From Nosocomiicoccus massiliensis (lineage in GTDB: Bacteria > Bacillota > Bacilli > Staphylococcales > Salinicoccaceae): DNA of 64,000 bases. The notes below the pieces were generated by a model. It saw nothing but the letters and a program-made list of their open reading frames with translations, was not told the DNA's origin and searched no databases. The stretch spans positions 1,550,001 through 1,614,000 of the forward strand of contig NZ_CP136964.1 in NCBI RefSeq assembly GCF_002871345.2, in the 5' to 3' direction. How positions within the stretch are numbered: the stretch's first letter is position 1; every line of letters starts with the position of its first letter. A program made the translations under genes and the position numbers. This document shows, piece by piece, positions 55,756 to 64,000 of the stretch.

Positions 55756-58347
55756 ATGGATATCAATAAAATGACTTTTAAAGTGCAGTCAATCATCGAA
55801 CGTGCACAACAAATTTCAGTTGAACATAAAATTCAAACGATTGAACTCGCTGCTGTATTAAAAGCATTATTTACAGTCAGTGATTCAATGGCAAAAGATA
55901 TTTTACAACGCGCAAATATTAATGTAGATGAATTGATTAAACAATATGATGAAAAACTCAAAAGTTTTATCAAAGTAGAAGGAGACAACGTTCAGTATGG
56001 GCAATATATGTCTCAAGGATTTAGTCGCTTAATTAGTGAAGCAGAAAAAGTAATGGGAGATATGAACGATGAATATATCTCTCAAGAACATCTTTTACTC
56101 GCTGCATTAAATGTAGACGACACATTAAAAGCACAAATTGGAAATAAAGATACAATCGTAAAAGAAATCATTAAAAAGATTAGAGGAGGAAAACACGTGA
56201 CGACTCAAAATCCAGAAGTTCAATATGAAGTATTACAAAAATACGGTCGTGACCTTGTCGAAGAAGTACGTAAAGGTAATATGGATCCTGTGATCGGTAG
56301 AGATGAGGAAATCCGTAACACGATTCGTATATTAAGTAGAAAACGTAAAAACAACCCAGTATTAATTGGTGAACCGGGTGTCGGTAAAACTGCAATCGTT
56401 GAAGGGCTCGCACAGCGTATCGTTCGTGGAGACGTGCCAGATTCACTAAAGAATAAAACAATTTTTGAATTAGATTTAGCAGCACTCGTAGCAGGTGCAA
56501 AATTCCGAGGGGAATTTGAAGAGCGCTTAAAAGCAGTATTAGAAGAAATCAAAGAAGCAGACGGTAGAATTTTATTATTCATCGATGAAGTACACATGCT
56601 CGTTGGTGCAGGTAAAACAGATGGGGCAATGGACGCTGGTAATATGCTTAAGCCGATGTTATCACGCGGTGAACTCCATATGATTGGTGCAACGACGTTA
56701 AATGAGTACCGTGAATATATCGAAAAAGACTCTGCATTAGAGCGTCGTTTCCAAAGAGTACTCGTTAGTGAACCGACAGTCGACGACACAATTTCAATTT
56801 TACGTGGTCTGAAAGAACGTTATGAAGTACACCACGGGGTAAGAATCACAGACCGTGCGTTAGTTGCTGCAGCAGAATTGTCAGACAGATATATTACAGA
56901 ACGATTTTTACCAGATAAAGCCATCGACTTAGTCGATCAGGCGAGTGCAACAATTCGTACAGAAATGGGATCTAACCCAACTGAACTCGACCAAATCAAT
57001 CGTAAAGTAATGCAGATGGAAATCGAAGAACAAGCATTATTAAAAGAGGACGACCCAGTATCTAAAGCACGTTTAGAAGAACTTCAAAAAGAACTTGCTG
57101 ATGCGAGAGAAGCACAACAATCTCTAACTGCAAGAGTAGAGCGTGAACGTGAGCAAATTAGCGGAGTATCTCGTAAACGTGAAGAAATCGATAAAGCGCG
57201 CCAAGAATTAGAGGAAGCAGAAAGCAACTATCAATTAGAGCGTGCTGCTGAACTTCAGCACGGTATTATTCCGAAACTTCAAGCAGAGTTAAATGCTCTT
57301 GAAGCAGAACTTCATGACGAAACAGACGGTAAAGACCGTATTATCCGTGAAGTTGTTACAGATGAAGAAATCGGTATGATCGTATCACAATGGACAGGAA
57401 TTCCAGTGACAAAACTCGTTGAAACAGAGAAAGATCGTCTGCTTAATTTACCGAAATTACTTCATCAGCGTGTCGTTGGTCAAGATGAAGCGGTAGAACT
57501 CGTATCTAACGCAGTTATTCGTGCAAGAGCAGGTATTAAAGATCCAAACCGTCCAATTGGTAGCTTCCTATTCTTAGGACCAACAGGTGTCGGTAAAACA
57601 GAACTCGCAAAAGCACTTGCTGAAACGATGTTTGATAGTGAAGACAACATGATTCGTATCGACATGAGTGAGTATATGGAAAAACACGCAGTGTCTAGAT
57701 TAATCGGAGCGCCTCCAGGATACGTTGGATACGAAGAAGGTGGACAATTAACTGAGCAAGTGAGAAGACATCCGTATTCGGTGATTCTTTTAGATGAAGT
57801 TGAAAAAGCACATACAGATGTGTTTAACATCTTACTTCAAATTATGGATGACGGTAGACTGACAGATTCTCAAGGTCGTACTGTTGATTTTAAAAATACT
57901 ATTCTCATCATGACATCGAACTTAGGATCACATTATCTACTCGATACGATGATTCAAGGTGGAGAAATTAACGATAAAACGAGAGAAGTCGTTATGAGTG
58001 AAGTGTTAACGCACTTTAAACCAGAAATCGTAAACCGTATGGATGACATCGTTATGTTTAGTCCATTAACTGAAGAAAATATGACAGGTATCGTCGATAA
58101 GTTAATCGATGAGTTAAATGACCGATTAAGCGACCAACATATGAGTATTTCAGTATCACAAGACGCTAAAAAATATATCGTTAAAGAAGCGTACGAACCA
58201 GAGTTTGGTGCACGACCATTAAAACGTTACATTCAACGTGAAATTGAAACACCACTCGCAATTAAAATGATTGAGTCGAACTTAGAAGAAGGTCTACACG
58301 TCGATATCGACGTAAAAGACGGCACATTTACATTTGACTTACAATAA
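55756..58347 (+). CDS. clpB: ATP-dependent chaperone ClpB
   Basis: 863 residues. N-terminal ClpN repeat domain (1 to about 145), AAA+ module 1 with Walker [14 protein letters not shown] near residue 205, the long coiled-coil M domain (about 410-525, rich in Glu, Arg and Leu) that distinguishes ClpB from ClpC, and AAA+ module 2 with Walker [14 protein letters not shown] near 607. No ClpP-docking loop is expected for ClpB. It disaggregates heat-damaged proteins with DnaK. An internal GTG at 56197 (residue 148), behind GAGGAGG, could start a shorter form without the N domain. Confidence 0.96.
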   Translation: MDINKMTFKVQSIIERAQQISVEHKIQTIELAAVLKALFTVSDSMAKDILQRANINVDELIKQYDEKLKSFIKVEGDNVQYGQYMSQGFSRLISEAEKVMGDMNDEYISQEHLLLAALNVDDTLKAQIGNKDTIVKEIIKKIRGGKHVTTQNPEVQYEVLQKYGRDLVEEVRKGNMDPVIGRDEEIRNTIRILSRKRKNNPVLIGEPGVGKTAIVEGLAQRIVRGDVPDSLKNKTIFELDLAALVAGAKFRGEFEERLKAVLEEIKEADGRILLFIDEVHMLVGAGKTDGAMDAGNMLKPMLSRGELHMIGATTLNEYREYIEKDSALERRFQRVLVSEPTVDDTISILRGLKERYEVHHGVRITDRALVAAAELSDRYITERFLPDKAIDLVDQASATIRTEMGSNPTELDQINRKVMQMEIEEQALLKEDDPVSKARLEELQKELADAREAQQSLTARVEREREQISGVSRKREEIDKARQELEEAESNYQLERAAELQHGIIPKLQAELNALEAELHDETDGKDRIIREVVTDEEIGMIVSQWTGIPVTKLVETEKDRLLNLPKLLHQRVVGQDEAVELVSNAVIRARAGIKDPNRPIGSFLFLGPTGVGKTELAKALAETMFDSEDNMIRIDMSEYMEKHAVSRLIGAPPGYVGYEEGGQLTEQVRRHPYSVILLDEVEKAHTDVFNILLQIMDDGRLTDSQGRTVDFKNTILIMTSNLGSHYLLDTMIQGGEINDKTREVVMSEVLTHFKPEIVNRMDDIVMFSPLTEENMTGIVDKLIDELNDRLSDQHMSISVSQDAKKYIVKEAYEPEFGARPLKRYIQREIETPLAIKMIESNLEEGLHVDIDVKDGTFTFDLQ
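56183..56199 (+). promoter_or_regulatory. Internal ribosome binding site and GTG start inside clpB
   Basis: GAGGAGG (56183-56189), a 7-base spacer and an in-frame GTG (56197-56199) that would start a protein at residue 148 (VTTQNPEVQ), exactly between the N domain and AAA+ module 1. E. coli ClpB has an internal GTG start at the equivalent place that yields the 80-kDa form. Confidence 0.65.
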
Positions 58348-58351
58348 AAAT

Positions 58352-58386
58352 AAAACTCTATTGAGAAAAATCTCAATAGAGTTTTT

Positions 58387-58388
<2 letters not shown>
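58352..58388. terminator. Bidirectional terminator between clpB and glpK
   Basis: AAACTCTATTGAGA / TCTCAATAGAGTTT, a 14-bp perfect stem with an A-rich loop and T runs for both directions. Confidence 0.9.
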
Positions 58389-59936
<1,548 letters not shown>

Positions 59937-59948
59937 AGTAAGTATAGA

Positions 59949-60143
59949 TTACTGTTTGTCCTCAGTGTAATTGTGGCGAGGCTTCATGACGACATCTAAG
60001 AAGAATACGACTAATGTAATAAGCACAGCAAATAATAATCCGATCTCAGGATATAGCTGTCCGCCACCACTTAAACTGTTTAGGATAAAGTTAATCATTT
60101 GAGTGAGCAAAAATGCCCAAATGAACGTGATTACAAATCTCAA
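59949..60143 (-). CDS. YjzD family small membrane protein (DUF2929)
   Basis: 64 residues from TTG 60143, eight bases after GGAG in TTAGGAG; the frame runs open to 60200, but this start gives the expected family length. LRFVITFIWAFLLTQMINFIL followed by GGGQLYPEIGL and a second membrane segment (ALLFAVLITLVVFFLDV-like) match YjzD/DUF2929. Function unknown. The gene sits between glpK and the opp genes. Confidence 0.72.
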   Translation of the reverse strand: MRFVITFIWAFLLTQMINFILNSLSGGGQLYPEIGLLFAVLITLVVFFLDVVMKPRHNYTEDKQ

Positions 60144-60377
60144 ATCAGACACTCCTAATAATTTAATTCTCTTTTCAATATTTATTTTACAATAAATCAT
60201 TCAAAAAGTATACAACATAGAGTATAATATGTGTATGCGTTTACATGTAAGGCAATTTTTTAAAAATACATATCAGAATTTATTAAATTTTATGATAATA
60301 TTGATTTATCTTACAATTGTCTTTACAATTAAAAACAACTTATTTGCACATCCTTTAAAATCATGAAAGGAAGTTTG

Positions 60378-61433
60378 GTGAACAATATGGATGAAAAATT
60401 ACTATCAGTAAAGAACTTAACGACATCATTTAAAATTAAAGGGGAATACTACCCGGCTGTTGATAATGTTTCGTTCGATATTAAGAAAAACGAAGTACTC
60501 GCTCTCGTAGGTGAGTCAGGTTCAGGGAAAAGTGCGACAGCATTTTCTCTTATGAAATTACATAGACACGCGCGTGTTGAAGGTGAAGTATTCTTTGAAG
60601 ATAAGGATATTTTGAAAGCAAGCGAGAAAGAAATGAATAACATTCGTGGTGGCGAATTCTCAATGGTTTTCCAAGACCCGATGACAGCGCTCAATCCTTT
60701 AATGAGAATAAAGGATCAAATTATAGAAACTTTAACAATTCATAAAACGAAAGAGAAAAACGAAAGAGAAGCTTATGCAATCGAGTTATTAAAACGTGTT
60801 GGTATTGCGAGAGCAGAACAAGTCGCTGAAGCATATCCGCATGAATTATCTGGTGGGATGAGACAGCGTGTCGTTATTGCGATTGCAATCGCAAACAAGC
60901 CCAAGCTATTAATCGCTGACGAACCGACAACTGCTCTTGACGTTACGATTCAAGCACAAATTTTAGATTTAATTCGTGAACTAAAAGACGACTTAGGTTC
61001 AGGTGTACTTCTAATTACTCACGACTTAGGTGTCGTTGCAGAAATGGCAGACAAAGTTGCTGTTATGTATGCAGGTCAAATTGTGGAGATGGCACCTGTT
61101 AAAGAATTGTTTAAAAACCCACTTCATCCGTATACGAGAAGTTTACTCAACTCGTTACCATCTGAAGATATGTTAGGGGATAAATTACACGTCATTCAAG
61201 GTGTAGTTCCAGCACTTGATAAGATGGATCGTACAGGTTGCCGATTTGCACCACGTATTCCATGGATTGACGAGTCGGCTCACGAAGAGAATCCTCAGTT
61301 ACGTGAAGTTGAAGACGGACATTTTGTAAGATGTACGTGCTATAAACACTTCTACTTAGATTCTTCAGCTGAATTAACTCAAGAAGTAGAAGAGGAACAG
61401 TTTGGAGCGTTGCACCAAGGAGGTAATGAGTAA
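60378..61433 (+). CDS. oppD: Oligopeptide ABC transporter ATP-binding protein OppD
   Basis: 351 residues from GTG 60378, six bases after AAAGGAAG; ATG 60387 is the alternative. Walker A VGESGSGKSATAF, Q-loop MVFQDPMTALNPL, signature LSGGMRQRVVIAIAIA, Walker B LLIADEPTTALD, then the oligopeptide-type C-terminal domain with cysteines at TGCRFAP and VRCTCYKH that may bind an Fe-S cluster or zinc. First gene of the oppD-F-B-C run and overlaps oppF by one base. Confidence 0.92.
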   Translation: MNNMDEKLLSVKNLTTSFKIKGEYYPAVDNVSFDIKKNEVLALVGESGSGKSATAFSLMKLHRHARVEGEVFFEDKDILKASEKEMNNIRGGEFSMVFQDPMTALNPLMRIKDQIIETLTIHKTKEKNEREAYAIELLKRVGIARAEQVAEAYPHELSGGMRQRVVIAIAIANKPKLLIADEPTTALDVTIQAQILDLIRELKDDLGSGVLLITHDLGVVAEMADKVAVMYAGQIVEMAPVKELFKNPLHPYTRSLLNSLPSEDMLGDKLHVIQGVVPALDKMDRTGCRFAPRIPWIDESAHEENPQLREVEDGHFVRCTCYKHFYLDSSAELTQEVEEEQFGALHQGGNE

Positions 61434-62374
61434 TGGCGGAATACTTATTAGAAATTAACGACCTAAAGGTCTATTACCCAATTAAAGGTGGGTTCTTTAA
61501 TACGACAAAGGATTACGTCCGTGCAGTTGACGGCGTAACGATTAAAATTCCAAAAGGAAAAACATACGGCTTAGTTGGAGAATCCGGTTCAGGTAAAACG
61601 ACAACTGGTAAAGCTGTTATGGGACTAAATAAAGTTAGTGGTGGGGACATTTACTTCGAAGGTAAACATTTAAACAGTGGTAAGAAAGTAGACGTCAGTC
61701 GTGACGTTCAAATGATCTTCCAAGACCCGTACTCATCATTAAACCCACGTAAACGTGTATTTGATATCGTTGCTGAACCTCTTAAAAACTACGAGAAATT
61801 ATCGAAAGATGCGCTAATTAAGGAAGTACTTCGACTGCTTTCTCGTGTAGGTTTACCACCAGGTTCAATTTACAAGTACCCACACGAATTCTCGGGTGGT
61901 CAGCGTCAGCGTATCGGTGTTGCACGTGCAATCGCGTTAAATCCGAAATTAATTATCGCGGATGAACCTGTATCAGCATTAGACGTATCAGTACAAGCAC
62001 AAGTACTAAACTTCATGCAGGAAATCCAGCAAGATATGGATTTAACGATGTTATTCATTGCCCATGACTTAGGGGTAGTAAGACATATGTGTGAGTGGAT
62101 TGGAATTATGTATCAAGGCAGACTTGTAGAAGAAGGTCCAGCAGAAGTGATCTTTAAAAATCCACAACATATTTACACGAAAAAATTAATTGCTGCAATT
62201 CCGGATGTAAACGTGGATAATATCGAAGAGAACTTACGTAAACGTAAAGAAGTTCAAGAAGAATATGAGAATCATTTCCAAGATTATTTAGATGAAGATG
62301 GTAAGCCTTTCCCTCTCGTTGAAATTTCTGAGAATCATAGAGTCGCTTTACCACCAGAAGGAGGTAAAAATTAA
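61433..62374 (+). CDS. oppF: Oligopeptide ABC transporter ATP-binding protein OppF
   Basis: 313 residues. Walker A VGESGSGKTTTGKAV, Q-loop MIFQDPYSSLNPRKRV, signature FSGGQRQRIGVARAIA, Walker B LIIADEPVSALD. It forms a heterodimer with OppD to power uptake. Its ATG overlaps the oppD stop (TAATGG) and its stop directly abuts the oppB start. Confidence 0.93.
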   Translation: MAEYLLEINDLKVYYPIKGGFFNTTKDYVRAVDGVTIKIPKGKTYGLVGESGSGKTTTGKAVMGLNKVSGGDIYFEGKHLNSGKKVDVSRDVQMIFQDPYSSLNPRKRVFDIVAEPLKNYEKLSKDALIKEVLRLLSRVGLPPGSIYKYPHEFSGGQRQRIGVARAIALNPKLIIADEPVSALDVSVQAQVLNFMQEIQQDMDLTMLFIAHDLGVVRHMCEWIGIMYQGRLVEEGPAEVIFKNPQHIYTKKLIAAIPDVNVDNIEENLRKRKEVQEEYENHFQDYLDEDGKPFPLVEISENHRVALPPEGGKN

Positions 62375-63337
62375 ATGATCAAATTTACTATTAGACGATT
62401 CTTAATTGCATTACCACAATTATTCTTGCTGAGTTTATTAATTTTCTTCCTCGCAAGTTTAATGCCAGGGGATGCGTTAAGTGGGGTGTTAGACCCGAAT
62501 ATTTCTGCAGAAGCATTAGAGAGACAACGTGAGGCAATGGGGCTAAATAACCCATGGCCTATCCAATATAGAGACTGGGTATTCAACATGCTTCAAGGAG
62601 ACTTTGGTCGTTCATACTTTAAACAACAACCAGTATTAGATGTTATTGGTGACCGTTTAATGAACACAGTTTGGTTATCATTATTCTCTACGATTTTAAT
62701 TTATTTACTCGGTATTCCATTAGGAATGTTATCAGGTCGTTATAACGATTCATTATTAGACAACGTTATTACAGGTTACACATACTTAGGTTTCGCAACA
62801 CCAACATTCATGTTCGCTTTACTTATGGTATTAGTATTCGGATTTAATTTAGGTTGGTTCCCAACTTCAGGTTCAGTGAACCCGAATGTAGAACCATGGA
62901 CGATAGAATACTTCATTAGTAAAATACACCACTTAATATTACCGTCCCTATCGATCGCGTTAATTGGACTCGTTGGTACGGTTCAGTACTTACGTGGTGG
63001 TATTATTGAAACGAAACAAAAAGATTACGTTACACTTGCACGTGCAAAAGGTTTATCTGAAAGTAAAGTGTATAGAAGACATATTTTCAGAAACGCGATT
63101 ATCCCAATCGCTGCATTCTTTGGTTATGAAATCGCAGGATTACTTGGTGGTTCGATTTTCATCGAGATGATTTACGCGTATCCAGGAATGGGTCGTTTAT
63201 TCTTAGAATCAATTTCAACGCGTGACTTCAGTGTTGCGAACGTATTAATTTTATTCTATGGATTCTTAACAATTGTTGGTACATTATTATCTGACATTAT
63301 TTTAAGTATTATCAATCCAAGGATTCGTATTAAATAA
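62375..63337 (+). CDS. oppB: Oligopeptide ABC transporter permease OppB
   Basis: 320 residues with six membrane segments. The N-terminal RRFLIALPQLFLLSLLIFFLA, MPGDALSG and the EAA loop region DYVTLARAKGLSESKVYRRH are typical of the DppB/OppB family. RBS GGAGG about 11 bases before the start, inside the end of oppF. Pairs with OppC. Confidence 0.93.
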   Translation: MIKFTIRRFLIALPQLFLLSLLIFFLASLMPGDALSGVLDPNISAEALERQREAMGLNNPWPIQYRDWVFNMLQGDFGRSYFKQQPVLDVIGDRLMNTVWLSLFSTILIYLLGIPLGMLSGRYNDSLLDNVITGYTYLGFATPTFMFALLMVLVFGFNLGWFPTSGSVNPNVEPWTIEYFISKIHHLILPSLSIALIGLVGTVQYLRGGIIETKQKDYVTLARAKGLSESKVYRRHIFRNAIIPIAAFFGYEIAGLLGGSIFIEMIYAYPGMGRLFLESISTRDFSVANVLILFYGFLTIVGTLLSDIILSIINPRIRIK

Positions 63338-63349
63338 GGAGGGTGTCAC

Positions 63350-64000
63350 ATGACAAAGGATAATAAAAATTTAAATGATGAAAACCGTGAGTTAAAAGAT
63401 GTCAATCCAGACAACACAGGTTTTGAGAATGACAAAAATGATGCACACCCGACGAATATAGATACACATAATCAAGCAGGTGTGTACGGAATTGAATCAC
63501 ACGATTCAATCGACGTAGAGAACTTGCCGAGATTGACACCGGGGTGGAAAGTTTTACTTCAAGAAATTTTAGTAGATAAAGTTGCGCTTTTCAGCTTAAT
63601 TATTATGATTGCAATTACATCATACGTTTTTGGACTAACGATGTTCTTAAAACAATCAGAAATCGTAACAGTAGACTTATTATCACTGAACCAACCGCCA
63701 AACGAAGAGTTTAGACTCGGTACGGACTACGGTGGACGTGATATTTTTGGACAATTAATTATCGGTACGAGAAACTCGTTACTAATTGGTTTCCTCGTTA
63801 CAGCAATATCAGTATCATTCGGTACGGCTTATGGAGTAATCTCTGGTTACTTCGGAGGACAAGTGGACAATATCCTCATGCGTATCGTAGACTTTATGAT
63901 GGTTTTACCGTTCATCATGATCATCGTTGTGTACGTTACAATTTCACCAAGCTATAATGTCGTGAGTTTCTCACTCATCATGAGTGCGTTCTTATGGACA
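63350..64000 (+). CDS. oppC: Oligopeptide ABC transporter permease OppC, 3'-truncated by the window edge
   Basis: ATG 63350 follows GGAGGG; the frame stays open to the end of the window (217 codons). The first 60 or so residues are hydrophilic and rich in Asp, Asn and His, before the OppC_N membrane segment at VALFSLIIMIAITSYVFG. Then come GTDYGGRDIFGQLIIGTRNSL and the start of the transport domain with DFMMVLPFIMIIVVYV. The order D-F-B-C is that of appDF(A)BC and the staphylococcal Opp4-type operons, but no binding-protein gene precedes or interrupts it; it may follow outside the window. Confidence 0.9.
   Translation, partial: MTKDNKNLNDENRELKDVNPDNTGFENDKNDAHPTNIDTHNQAGVYGIESHDSIDVENLPRLTPGWKVLLQEILVDKVALFSLIIMIAITSYVFGLTMFLKQSEIVTVDLLSLNQPPNEEFRLGTDYGGRDIFGQLIIGTRNSLLIGFLVTAISVSFGTAYGVISGYFGGQVDNILMRIVDFMMVLPFIMIIVVYVTISPSYNVVSFSLIMSAFLWT

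Overview
The window is an ordinary, gene-dense piece of an AT-rich Firmicutes chromosome. It is most likely from the family Staphylococcaceae, and more likely a relative such as Jeotgalicoccus, Nosocomiicoccus or Salinicoccus than Staphylococcus itself; the genus is an inference. The evidence is gene content and order: sufD-sufS-sufU-sufB; a complete seven-subunit mnhA-G Na+/H+ antiporter next to a cyclophilin, rocA and rocD; spsB-addB-addA; a CoA-disulfide reductase; a CtsR-controlled clpB; and an Opp transporter. There are also blocks familiar from the Bacillus yun/yut/yui region (yunE, yunD, lipA, yutD, yutE, yutF, then yuzD, nfu, yuzB, an A-type carrier, an NDH-2, yuiB, pepA). No tRNA, rRNA, prophage or CRISPR array was seen.

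Layout. 0-4 kb: 3' part of the SUF iron-sulfur operon, ending in a terminator. 4-13 kb: small CcoN-like membrane protein, pcp, DMT exporter, acyltransferase, thioredoxin-like protein, FetAB-type ABC exporter, DUF72, TauE/SafE exporter and a YunD-type metallophosphatase. 13-15 kb: strong promoter, lysine riboswitch with terminator, and an NhaC-family gene that is therefore probably a lysine transporter. 15-18.4 kb: lipA, yutD, DUF3055, a DUF86 protein, a NagD-like HAD phosphatase, bioY. 18.4-20.9 kb: four tandem copies of an unusual hairpin-rich repeat, one split by an IS256-family element. 20.9-26.1 kb: iron-sulfur accessory genes, NDH-2, leucyl aminopeptidase, a thioesterase and an orphan AbrB/MazE-like antitoxin. 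26.2-32 kb: mnhA-G on the minus strand. 32-37.7 kb: cyclophilin, S1 protein, rocA, rocD, a VTT-domain protein, spsB. 37.8-45.9 kb: addB, addA and an unrecognised membrane protein. 45.9-52 kb: FAH-family enzyme, YisL, a degenerate membrane-anchored GH13 protein, cdr, DegV, Cof-type HAD, DUF59 protein. 52.2-52.9 kb: TPP riboswitch and thiT. 52.97-54.75 kb: a second kind of hairpin-rich intergenic DNA holding the other IS256-family copy in opposite orientation. 54.75-64 kb: uppP, clpB, glpK, yjzD, oppD-F-B-C (oppC runs off the window).

The most unusual material is non-coding. The three longest gaps between convergent genes all carry arrays of AT-rich hairpins. In two of them this is a tandem unit of about 265 bp built from four successive hairpins with TAACAAAA/TTTTGTTA arms. 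Both IS copies landed in these arrays and both keep perfect 8-bp target duplications. Other points worth a second look are an internal GTG start with a strong ribosome binding site inside clpB, a lysine riboswitch assigning a substrate to an NhaC-family transporter, an orphan antitoxin followed by an 8-codon remnant, and a GH13-fold protein lacking most catalytic residues. All family calls come from reading the sequence; no database search was run.
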